DNA from: JAMORN01 sp027063545 [NCBI: bacterium]
GTDB taxonomy: Bacteria; JAMORN01
Reading direction: 5' to 3'
DNA: 6,684 bases
Assembly: GCA_027063545.1 (NCBI GenBank)
Contig: JAMORN010000146.1
Span: 1-6,684 of the forward strand
The notes under the pieces were generated by a model, which did not search any database, was not told the DNA's origin, and was given only the letters and a program-made list of their open reading frames with translations. Position numbers and translations under genes: made by a program. Of the stretch, positions 1-6,135 are shown piece by piece (the first letter of the stretch is position 1; every line of letters starts with the position of its first letter).

Positions 1-2
1 AC

Positions 3-1184
3 TATTTTCCCAGCACAATAAAGGATAGAATATTAATATATAAATTAAAGTTAAAGAAAATAAATTTATTAGATACTTTATTATATGAAAAAGATACGTT
101 GTATTTATATAGTAAAATATCTAATTTGAAGTTGTATAATATAAATAATACATTAATTTCTATAAAAAAACATAAAAAAGACTCTATTTATTCATACTAT
201 ACAACTAAGTTATTTGAAGGTAGATATGTTATAGAGGATAGTGTTAATAATAGATTTATATTTGATATAATTAAAAAAAAGAGAGATTCTTCTTTAGTAA
301 CTATTGTATATGATGATATTGAAAAAGCTAAAATATTGCAGAAGTATATAAAAAATTTAGGATTTTCTACAGAATTTTTATTTGATTATGAAATAAGTTA
401 TACAAGAGGAGATATAATTATATATTTGAGTAAAAATTGGGATTATATAAAAAACTTTAGCAGCTCTAAACCTATTATTTTGTTGAATACATTTACAGAT
501 AGCTTAGAATTTATATATAATTTAAAAAAATTATTTGAAACTAAAATTTTGAATAATCATGATAGTGTAAGGATAAAAAATTTTAATGTGTTTAATTTAA
601 AATATCCTCTTTATATAAATCATTTTTTTAATATAAAACCAACCAAGAAATTAACACCTTTTATTTATAGTAAAACAACTTCTAAATTATACATTGTATT
701 AAAAAGCGATAACATTATTTTTATACCATTTTACTTATTTAACAATAATAGTAATTTTTTTTATACACCAATTTTTGTTTATGTTTTTGATAAATTATTA
801 GAGGAAACAAATAAAATTTATTATATAATCTCATCAGATTCAATCTATTTACCTAAAAAATTTAGAAGTTGTTTGTTATTGGATGGGGAAGATACGATAA
901 AACTTATATCTACTCTTAATGGGGTATATATAAAAAATTTTTTGAAGATAGGAAGATTTAAATTATTGGATAAAGATAGAAATATCTCAGAGGAGATTTA
1001 TATTAATTTTTATCCATTTAAAGATAATTTACCAAAGAATAATAAGTTATTAACAATAACATCAATTAGTGATTTTAATAATATTTTTAGTATAAAAAAT
1101 TATAGAAAGTTATTCTTTATATTATCATTTTTGTTTTTTATTTTAGATACAATTATAAGTTTAAGAATAAAAAGTCCAATCTGA
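3..1184 (+). CDS. Partial membrane-anchored protein, probable C-terminal half of a BatA-type protein
   Basis: The reading frame is open from the left edge: the 32 codons before the TTG at 99 have no stop, so the gene begins outside the window and TTG is an ordinary Leu codon. I see 393 residues. Counting from residue 33 (base 99), residues 66-127 look like an alpha/beta fold (TIVYDD, KAKILQKYIKNLGF, DIIIYLS, KPIILLNT). A later stretch (NIIFIPFYLF, then TPIFVYVFDKLLEE) resembles the part of BatA/glutamine-amidotransferase-like proteins where a strand is followed by 'FP-F--NLL'. A GVY strand and INFYPFKDNLP follow, like the late 'G-Y, AVN, ES-L' section of that family. The protein ends in one hydrophobic helix (LFFILSFLFFILDTIISL) and a short basic tail. 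BatA proteins usually sit beside MoxR ATPases and DUF58 proteins, which would lie to the left. The family call is inference from pattern; only the C-terminal membrane anchor is directly visible. The protein is very rich in Ile, Lys, Asn, Phe and Tyr, suggesting weak sequence constraint. Confidence 0.5.
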   Translation, partial: YFPSTIKDRILIYKLKLKKINLLDTLLYEKDTLYLYSKISNLKLYNINNTLISIKKHKKDSIYSYYTTKLFEGRYVIEDSVNNRFIFDIIKKKRDSSLVTIVYDDIEKAKILQKYIKNLGFSTEFLFDYEISYTRGDIIIYLSKNWDYIKNFSSSKPIILLNTFTDSLEFIYNLKKLFETKILNNHDSVRIKNFNVFNLKYPLYINHFFNIKPTKKLTPFIYSKTTSKLYIVLKSDNIIFIPFYLFNNNSNFFYTPIFVYVFDKLLEETNKIYYIISSDSIYLPKKFRSCLLLDGEDTIKLISTLNGVYIKNFLKIGRFKLLDKDRNISEEIYINFYPFKDNLPKNNKLLTITSISDFNNIFSIKNYRKLFFILSFLFFILDTIISLRIKSPI

Positions 1185-1185
1185 G

Positions 1186-1191
1186 AAAAGG
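1186..1191 (+). promoter_or_regulatory. Ribosome binding site of the RNA methyltransferase gene
   Basis: AAAAGG lies directly after the stop codon of the upstream gene. It is 4 nt before the ATG at 1196 and 10 nt before a second in-frame ATG at 1202. The second ATG has the more usual spacing, so the protein may start with MDKIRI rather than MNMDKI. The two choices differ by only two residues. Confidence 0.55.
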
Positions 1192-1195
1192 ATAT

Positions 1196-1993
1196 ATGAA
1201 TATGGATAAAATACGTATTTTATCATTACTAAATAAACTTAATCATCTACACAATAGAAAAAAAACAAATACCACAATAGCAGATGGAAAAAGGGTAATA
1301 GAAACAATACTAGAGTCTTCACCAGAGAGCGTAGAGTATTTATTGGTAAGAGAAGATAAAGATTTTAGTGAGGTAATAGAAAAATTTGGGAAAGAGGATA
1401 GAATTATCTATATAAATTCAAGAGATGAAAAAGAGATAAAAATAACTCAAAATCCTCAGGGAATATATGCCATTATAAAACCTCCAGAGATAAAAAAGAT
1501 AAAAGAGTTAAATAGTTTTGATAGAATAATATTTTTATATAAACTTCAAGACCCCATAAATGTAGGAATAATTTTAAGAACTGCTTTAGGTTTTGGCTGG
1601 AATGCTGTTTGTTTTATAAAATCATCTGTTAGAATGGATAATCCTAAATTGATAAGAACTTCATCTGGGTATATTTATAAACAAAACATATTTTTTGTAG
1701 ATGATTTAAATCAGTTATTTTCAATTACTGATCATACAATAATTATTGCTAACCAAAACTCTTCATTTCCTTTATCAAGATTAAAAGATAATATTAGTGG
1801 AGAAGAAAAACTAATGCTGGTATTGGGAAATGAGGGAAGAGGTATTGATGAAGAGTTTATAAAGTCTTTAAATGAAACAGAAGCCCCATTTTTTTCAGTG
1901 AGAATAGAGACAGAGGATATAGAATCATTAAATGTTTCTACAGCAGGTGCTATAATGATGTATGAATTAAGAAAGGTTGAAGAACAATCTTAA
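1196..1993 (+). CDS. SpoU/TrmH-family RNA 2'-O-methyltransferase
   Basis: Predicted cytoplasmic enzyme that transfers a methyl group from S-adenosylmethionine to a ribose 2'-OH in rRNA or tRNA; the target base cannot be told from sequence. At 265 residues it has the usual length for family members with an N-terminal L30e-like substrate-binding domain (about residues 25-95, with ADGKRVIE near its start). The knotted SPOUT catalytic domain follows (about 108-262). Motif 1 is DPINVGIILR (119-128), holding the conserved Asn122 and Arg128. Motif 2 is LVLGNEGRGI (208-217), with Glu213. Motif 3 is ESLNVSTAGAIMMYE (243-257). The usual Pro-Met-x-Gly before motif 3 is replaced by ETED and is one residue shorter. 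The gene starts 11 bp after the upstream gene and is probably co-transcribed with it; valS follows 61 bp later. The family is certain; substrate and gene name are open. Confidence 0.92.
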   Translation: MNMDKIRILSLLNKLNHLHNRKKTNTTIADGKRVIETILESSPESVEYLLVREDKDFSEVIEKFGKEDRIIYINSRDEKEIKITQNPQGIYAIIKPPEIKKIKELNSFDRIIFLYKLQDPINVGIILRTALGFGWNAVCFIKSSVRMDNPKLIRTSSGYIYKQNIFFVDDLNQLFSITDHTIIIANQNSSFPLSRLKDNISGEEKLMLVLGNEGRGIDEEFIKSLNETEAPFFSVRIETEDIESLNVSTAGAIMMYELRKVEEQS

Positions 1994-1999
1994 TATAAT
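1994..1999 (+). promoter_or_regulatory. Possible -10 box for valS
   Basis: A perfect TATAAT begins right after the TAA stop of the methyltransferase gene, 55 bp before the valS start, so a transcript would carry a short leader. No good -35 box lies 16-18 bp upstream; the nearest TTGA (1977-1980) is too close. TATAAT is common by chance in DNA this AT-rich (another lies at 1951-1956 inside the methyltransferase gene), so this is only a candidate. The 61-bp gap is too short for a T-box leader. Confidence 0.3.
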
Positions 2000-2040
2000 T
2001 ATTTTTAATTAGTTATAAAAAAAACTAAAAAATTTAAATA

Positions 2041-2053
2041 AAAGGAGAGGTGA
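2041..2053 (+). promoter_or_regulatory. Strong ribosome binding site of valS
   Basis: AAAGGAG (2041-2047) is followed at once by AGGTGAT, so both halves of the 16S rRNA 3'-end complement are present. The GGAG core ends 7 nt before the ATG at 2055. This favours that start over the in-frame ATG at 2070, which would drop MFEFN. Confidence 0.8.
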
Positions 2054-2054
2054 T

Positions 2055-4709
2055 ATGTTTGAATTTAATATGGACAAAAAATTTAATCCTTCTAAAATAG
2101 AAGAAAAATGGAAAAATTTATGGATAGAAAATAAGGTTTTTCATGCTGATGAAAATTCTTCAAAGCCAAAATTTTCTATGGTAATTCCTCCACCTAATGT
2201 TACAGGAATTCTTCATATGGGACATGCTTTAAATAATACTATTCAGGATATAATAGCAAGGTATAAAAGAATGAATGGGTATGAGGTTTTATGGATGCCA
2301 GGAACTGACCATGCTGGTATTGCTACACAAAATGTAGTTGAAAAGAAACTTGCAAAAGAGGGTAAGACTCGTCAAGATTTAGGAAGGGAGAAGTTTATTG
2401 AAGAGGTATGGAAGTGGAAGGAAAAGCATGGTAGTTATATTATAGAGCAGTTAAAGACATTAGGTGCTTCTTGTGATTGGGATAGGGAAAGATTTACAAT
2501 GGATGAAGGGCTTTCCAATGCAGTAAAAGAGGTTTTTGTGAGATTATATGAAAAAGGTTTAATATATAGAGGAAAATATATAATAAACTGGTGTCCAAGG
2601 TGTGGAACAGCACTTGCTGATGAAGAGGTTGAATATGAAGAGGAAAAGGGGCATCTTTGGTATATTAAATATCCATTAAAAGAGGATTCTTCTAAATATA
2701 TAGTAGTTGCAACAACAAGACCAGAAACTATGCTTGGAGATGTGGCTGTTGCTGTTAATCCAAAAGATGAAAGGTATAAAGATTTTATTGGAAAAACATT
2801 AATTCTTCCTCTTGTTGGAAGGGAGATTCCTGTTATTGCAGATGAGATGGTTGATATGGAGTTTGGTACAGGAGCAGTTAAAATCACACCAGCACACGAT
2901 CCAAATGACTATTGGGTAGGAGAGAGACATTCTCTTGAAAAGATAAATATATTTACTCCTGAAGCAAAAATTAATGAAAATGCTCCAGAAAAATATAGAG
3001 GTCTTGATAGATATGAGGCAAGAAAAAAAGTGATTGAGGATTTAGAAAAAGAAGGGTATTTGATAAAAGTAGAAGAACATATTCACTCAGTAGGGCATTG
3101 TTATAGATGTCATACTGTTATAGAGCCTTATTTATCGGATCAGTGGTTTGTTAAGATGAAGCCATTGGCAGAGCCTGCTATAAAAGCAGTAGAAGAAGGA
3201 GATATTAGATTTATTCCAGAGAGATGGACGAAGGTTTATTTAAATTGGATGTATAATATAAGAGATTGGTGTATCTCAAGACAGATTTGGTGGGGACATA
3301 GAATTCCTGTTTATACTTGTAAGGATTGTGGTCATCAAATGGTTTCTAAAAATAATGTTGAGGTTTGCGAAAAATGTGGTTCTAAAAATATAGAACAGGA
3401 TCCTGATGTTTTAGATACATGGTTTTCTTCTTGGCTTTGGCCTTTTAGTACAATGGGTTGGCCTGAAAATACTCTTACATTGAGAAGATTTTATCCAACA
3501 GATGTGCTTGTAACAGGGCAGGATATAATATTTTTCTGGGTTGCTAGAATGATAATGGCTGGTTTTGAATTTACTGGTAGGAAACCATTTACAGATATTT
3601 ATATCCATGGTATAGTAAGAGATGATCAGGGAAGGAAGATGAGTAAATCCTTAGGTAATGCTATAGATCCTCTTGATATTATAAAAGAGTATGGAGCAGA
3701 TGCTTTAAGATTTTCATTGATTCTTATCACAGCAACAGGTCAGGATGTTTATTTATCAAAGGAGAAATTTCAAACAGGAAGAAATTTTGCTAATAAGTTA
3801 TGGAACGCAACTAGATTTGTTATGATGAAAAAAGATGATTTTAAGTATAGTGGGAAGAAGGGTGAGATTTCAAATCTTATTGATAAGGAAGCCTATTCTA
3901 TTTTAAATAATGTTATTAAAAAGGTTACAGATGGGCTTGAAAATTATAGATTCAATGAGGTTGCTCAGGAACTTTATGAATATTCTTGGCATTATTTCTG
4001 TGATTGGTATTTAGAGTATAAAAAGATTGATTTAGAAGAAGCAGATGATAAAGAAAAAGAAAATATATTTAGAAACATTTTCTTTATGTTAGAGAATATT
4101 TATAAGATGCTCCATCCTTATATGCCTTTTATCACCGAGGAGTTATATGAAATAATATATGAGGGTAATAAGAAGAAGGAGTTTTTGGCAATAGAGGAGT
4201 GGCCAAAGTATGATGAAGGTTATATAAATAGTGATGTTGAATATAAAGGAATGATATTAAGAAATATTATAAGTGCTATAAGAAATTTAAGATCAGAGAA
4301 TAATATAGAACAAAAGAGAAAGGTTAATGTGGTTGTTATAGCAGAAAATGATGAAATAAATAGTATGTTGATTGAAAATGTTAAATATATTAAAAAGTTG
4401 GCGAATGTGGAAGAGATGGAGATTACTACAGAGAAAAAAGATATAAAAAATGCTGCAGTAAAGGTAGTTTATAAAAATGAGGTATTTTTACTCCTTGAGG
4501 GTATTGTTGATATAGAAGAGGAGAAAAAAAAGTTATTAAAAGAGTTAGAAAGATATGAAAAGTTATTAAAATCATCTCAAGCAAAACTTTCAAATAAGAA
4601 TTTCTTAGAGAAGGCTCCTCAAGAGGTTGTTGAGAGGGAAAAGAATAAGGTAGAAAACTTTAAAAAACAAATTGAACTAATAAAAGAAAATTTAAATAAA
4701 TTAGGATAG
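2055..4709 (+). CDS. valS: Valyl-tRNA synthetase (valine--tRNA ligase)
   Basis: Class I aminoacyl-tRNA synthetase that charges tRNA-Val with valine using ATP and hydrolyses mischarged Thr-tRNA-Val; cytoplasmic and essential. At 884 residues it is full length. The Rossmann domain carries the HIGH motif as HMGH (54-57), preceded by PPPNVTG. The CP1 editing domain spans about 200-345, with TTRPETMLGD (220-229) and GTGAVKITPAHDPND (271-285). KMSKS is at 528-532. Cysteine pairs at C180/C183 and C349/C352, and a second set at C422/C425/C438/C441, look like zinc-binding sites. The anticodon-binding helical domain covers about 605-750. A C-terminal coiled coil (about 818-884, rich in Lys, Glu and Leu) is the tRNA-contacting arm typical of ValRS. 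All motifs are intact. It lies downstream of the methyltransferase on the same strand and converges on tRNA-Leu, 8 bp away, leaving no room for its own terminator. Confidence 0.99.
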   Translation: MFEFNMDKKFNPSKIEEKWKNLWIENKVFHADENSSKPKFSMVIPPPNVTGILHMGHALNNTIQDIIARYKRMNGYEVLWMPGTDHAGIATQNVVEKKLAKEGKTRQDLGREKFIEEVWKWKEKHGSYIIEQLKTLGASCDWDRERFTMDEGLSNAVKEVFVRLYEKGLIYRGKYIINWCPRCGTALADEEVEYEEEKGHLWYIKYPLKEDSSKYIVVATTRPETMLGDVAVAVNPKDERYKDFIGKTLILPLVGREIPVIADEMVDMEFGTGAVKITPAHDPNDYWVGERHSLEKINIFTPEAKINENAPEKYRGLDRYEARKKVIEDLEKEGYLIKVEEHIHSVGHCYRCHTVIEPYLSDQWFVKMKPLAEPAIKAVEEGDIRFIPERWTKVYLNWMYNIRDWCISRQIWWGHRIPVYTCKDCGHQMVSKNNVEVCEKCGSKNIEQDPDVLDTWFSSWLWPFSTMGWPENTLTLRRFYPTDVLVTGQDIIFFWVARMIMAGFEFTGRKPFTDIYIHGIVRDDQGRKMSKSLGNAIDPLDIIKEYGADALRFSLILITATGQDVYLSKEKFQTGRNFANKLWNATRFVMMKKDDFKYSGKKGEISNLIDKEAYSILNNVIKKVTDGLENYRFNEVAQELYEYSWHYFCDWYLEYKKIDLEEADDKEKENIFRNIFFMLENIYKMLHPYMPFITEELYEIIYEGNKKKEFLAIEEWPKYDEGYINSDVEYKGMILRNIISAIRNLRSENNIEQKRKVNVVVIAENDEINSMLIENVKYIKKLANVEEMEITTEKKDIKNAAVKVVYKNEVFLLLEGIVDIEEEKKKLLKELERYEKLLKSSQAKLSNKNFLEKAPQEVVEREKNKVENFKKQIELIKENLNKLG

Positions 4710-4717
4710 AAATTCTA

Positions 4718-4803
4718 TGCCGGGAGTGGGACTTGAACCCACACGGGCTTAAAAGCCCACTGGGACCTGAACCCAGTGTGTCTACCAGTTCCACCATCCC
4801 GGC
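4718..4803 (-). tRNA. tRNA-Leu, anticodon CAG
   Basis: An 86-nt class II tRNA that folds completely by eye. The acceptor stem is GCCGGGA/TCCCGGC, the D stem GTG/CAC with a GG-containing loop, and the anticodon stem CTGGG/CCCAG with loop TTCAGGT. The anticodon CAG is at 4769-4767. The long variable arm is GGGCT-TTTA-AGCCC, and the T stem is GTGGG/CCCAC with loop TTCAAGT. The discriminator base is A (complement of 4718), as in bacterial tRNA-Leu. CCA is not encoded (the next bases are TAG), so it must be added by CCA-adding enzyme. The tRNA should read only CUG codons, which are rare in this window. Its 3' end faces the valS stop across 8 bp; its 5' end is 35 bp after the inositol-phosphate synthase gene on the same strand. 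Confidence 0.97.
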
Positions 4804-4816
4804 TTTTAAAATTTAT

Positions 4817-4822
4817 ATTATA
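4817..4822 (-). promoter_or_regulatory. Possible -10 box of the tRNA-Leu promoter
   Basis: Read on the - strand this is a perfect TATAAT, 13 nt before the mature tRNA 5' end, which would give a leader of only about 6 nt. A partial -35 match, CTGAAA (4847-4842), lies 19 bp upstream, inside the last codons of the inositol-phosphate synthase gene. Position and short leader suit a tRNA gene, but the AT-rich background makes a chance match possible. Co-transcription with the synthase gene is the alternative. Confidence 0.4.
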
Positions 4823-4838
4823 GAGAAAATATAAGAAT

Positions 4839-6029
4839 TTATTTCAGATTTTTATTGAACCAATCTTTTAAAATCTCAAATTGTTGATGTAAATTTACAA
4901 TATTAGTATCAAGTGGACTCTTAAAGAAAAATCCTAATTCTTGAATAACACCTTTTAAACTTTTTTTCTTTGCAAATATTAAAAATCTTGCTAAATCAAT
5001 TAAAAGAGGTGCAGCAACAATTGCATCAATAGCATCCCAAATAAAGTATAGTTTTAATTTTGTACCCATAAATCCTTGATAATGTATAAAGTTAAAAGCA
5101 GTTTTATTATCTTGTAAAGAAGGAAAATAATTAATTTCTGTTATACTATATGGAGAATAACCTAACGCTTTTTGTAGTACACTATCTTTGGAAATTATTT
5201 TACTCTTTTTATTTTCATTATGATTTAATACAACCCCATCTAAATCACCTAGTATATTATAGCTCATCCAGCCTAATACTTTTAAGTTTCTATAAGCAAA
5301 CATTGGAGCAAGATTTGTTTTTACCATTGTCTCACCAGTTTTTCCATCATTTCCAGCATGAGGAACTCCTACTTTTTCAGCAAGTTCCTTTAACGCCTTT
5401 ATACTTGCTCCTGCACTTGGCGTGAAGTTTGCATAAGGAATGCCATTTTTTAATGCTACATAAGCATAAATCATACTAGCAGTAACATATTCCTTTTTAT
5501 TCTCTTCAATCATTTTTTCAAAGCCTTCTAGAGAATCATGATACTCAGAATGATACTCATAAACAGGCTCTGTAGAAGCAACATTTATAACAACAATATC
5601 CTCATCATTACCTTTAAATTCTAAAATATCCTTTTCTATTTTTTCAACTATTTCTTTTAATGTTAAATTTTCATCTTCTAATGCTTCTATTTCACCCAAA
5701 GCCTTTATACCAGGCCCACAATTTAAAGCAGTCCCTTTTTTAGCCTTTATTAATTCCAGTTCATTTTTTACTTCTTGAAGAATTTTAAAATCAAAATGTT
5801 TATTTATTTCCCAATGGGCAAGTGCTACCTCATAAGCATTATGTTTTAACGCTCTAATATCATGTCCTCCAAATTCAAATTTTAATGGAATTAAATCATC
5901 TATGGCTTTAAAATCTTCTAAGGTAGATACAACACCTGTTGTATCTATTATTTCCTTTTCAATAGCCTTTGCTCCCACCATAGCAGTTGTAGCCACAATC
6001 CCATAGGATCCAATAAGCCAAATTTTCAT
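4839..6029 (-). CDS. ino1: Myo-inositol-1-phosphate synthase (inositol-3-phosphate synthase), short archaeal-type
   Basis: NAD-dependent cytoplasmic enzyme that converts glucose 6-phosphate to 1L-myo-inositol 1-phosphate, the entry step to inositol lipids and to inositol-based solutes such as di-myo-inositol phosphate. The N-terminal Rossmann domain starts with KIWLIGSYGIVATT (2-15), a variant of the family's G-x-x-G-x-VA-T-T loop. The family core includes GNDGKTGET (227-234 region, K230), LAPMF, NILGDLDG (258-265), SKIISKDS (276-283), PSLQDNKTA (303-311) and a segment ending AAPLLIDLARF (339-349). Lys277, Lys281, Lys309 and Lys370 sit, with a constant offset of three, where I recall the active-site lysines of the Archaeoglobus enzyme (274, 278, 306, 367). 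Its 396 residues match that short form rather than the roughly 530-residue eukaryotic one. A strong Shine-Dalgarno supports this start. It lies 106 bp after hydE and 35 bp before the tRNA. No inositol-lipid or di-inositol-phosphate gene is visible, so the end product is unknown. Confidence 0.95.
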   Translation of the reverse strand: MKIWLIGSYGIVATTAMVGAKAIEKEIIDTTGVVSTLEDFKAIDDLIPLKFEFGGHDIRALKHNAYEVALAHWEINKHFDFKILQEVKNELELIKAKKGTALNCGPGIKALGEIEALEDENLTLKEIVEKIEKDILEFKGNDEDIVVINVASTEPVYEYHSEYHDSLEGFEKMIEENKKEYVTASMIYAYVALKNGIPYANFTPSAGASIKALKELAEKVGVPHAGNDGKTGETMVKTNLAPMFAYRNLKVLGWMSYNILGDLDGVVLNHNENKKSKIISKDSVLQKALGYSPYSITEINYFPSLQDNKTAFNFIHYQGFMGTKLKLYFIWDAIDAIVAAPLLIDLARFLIFAKKKSLKGVIQELGFFFKSPLDTNIVNLHQQFEILKDWFNKNLK

Positions 6030-6135
6030 AAAATGCCTCCTTTGTTATAATAATATATATTCATCCATTAACCTTAAGCGAATTTATTACAATAAGATAA
6101 AATAAAAATAAAAAAATAAATAGAATTTTACAATA
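6030..6135. other. AT-rich gap between hydE and the inositol-phosphate synthase gene
   Basis: This 106-bp gap should hold the leader of the synthase gene. Next to hydE the - strand is T-rich (about 6096-6124) but has no GC-rich hairpin, so I see no clear terminator for hydE. A short dyad, TTATT-AC-AATAA, is at 6084-6095. TATTAT (6052-6047) could serve as a -10 box but has no recognisable -35 partner. Whether the two genes share a transcript is unresolved. Confidence 0.35.
6036..6043 (-). promoter_or_regulatory. Strong ribosome binding site of the inositol-phosphate synthase gene
   Basis: On the - strand this reads AAAGGAGG, followed by a 6-nt spacer and the ATG at 6029-6027. It is a near-perfect match to the 16S rRNA 3' end and fixes the start of the gene, which agrees with the NAD-binding loop starting within the first ten residues. 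Confidence 0.85.

Noticed and set aside
99-101. TTG as the start codon of the first gene
   Set aside because: The frame is open for 32 more codons to the window edge, no Shine-Dalgarno precedes the TTG, and the upstream residues continue the same Lys/Ile/Leu-rich style.
2009-2028. Inverted repeat TTAGTT/AACTAA between the methyltransferase gene and valS, as a terminator
   Set aside because: The 6-bp stem is AT-rich with an 8-nt loop and is followed by A's rather than T's on the + strand, so it does not look like a terminator for these genes.
1994-2054. T-box riboswitch controlling valS
   Set aside because: The 61-bp gap is far too short for a T-box leader, and I see no T-box core or terminator hairpin.
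2435-2887. 150-codon open frame on the - strand
   Set aside because: It lies wholly inside valS, has Ser/Thr/Pro-rich composition typical of an antisense frame, and encodes no known motif.
3411-3608. 65-codon open frame on the - strand
   Set aside because: Antisense to the conserved core of valS, with no recognisable motif.
4528-4571. 14-bp direct repeat AAAAGTTATTAAAA, 30 bp apart, in the end of valS
   Set aside because: Both copies encode the Lys-Leu-Leu-Lys steps of the C-terminal coiled coil; a heptad-like protein pattern with AT-biased codons explains it.
5150-5425. 91-codon open frame on the + strand
   Set aside because: Antisense to the inositol-phosphate synthase gene; Leu/His/Phe-rich artefact without a motif.
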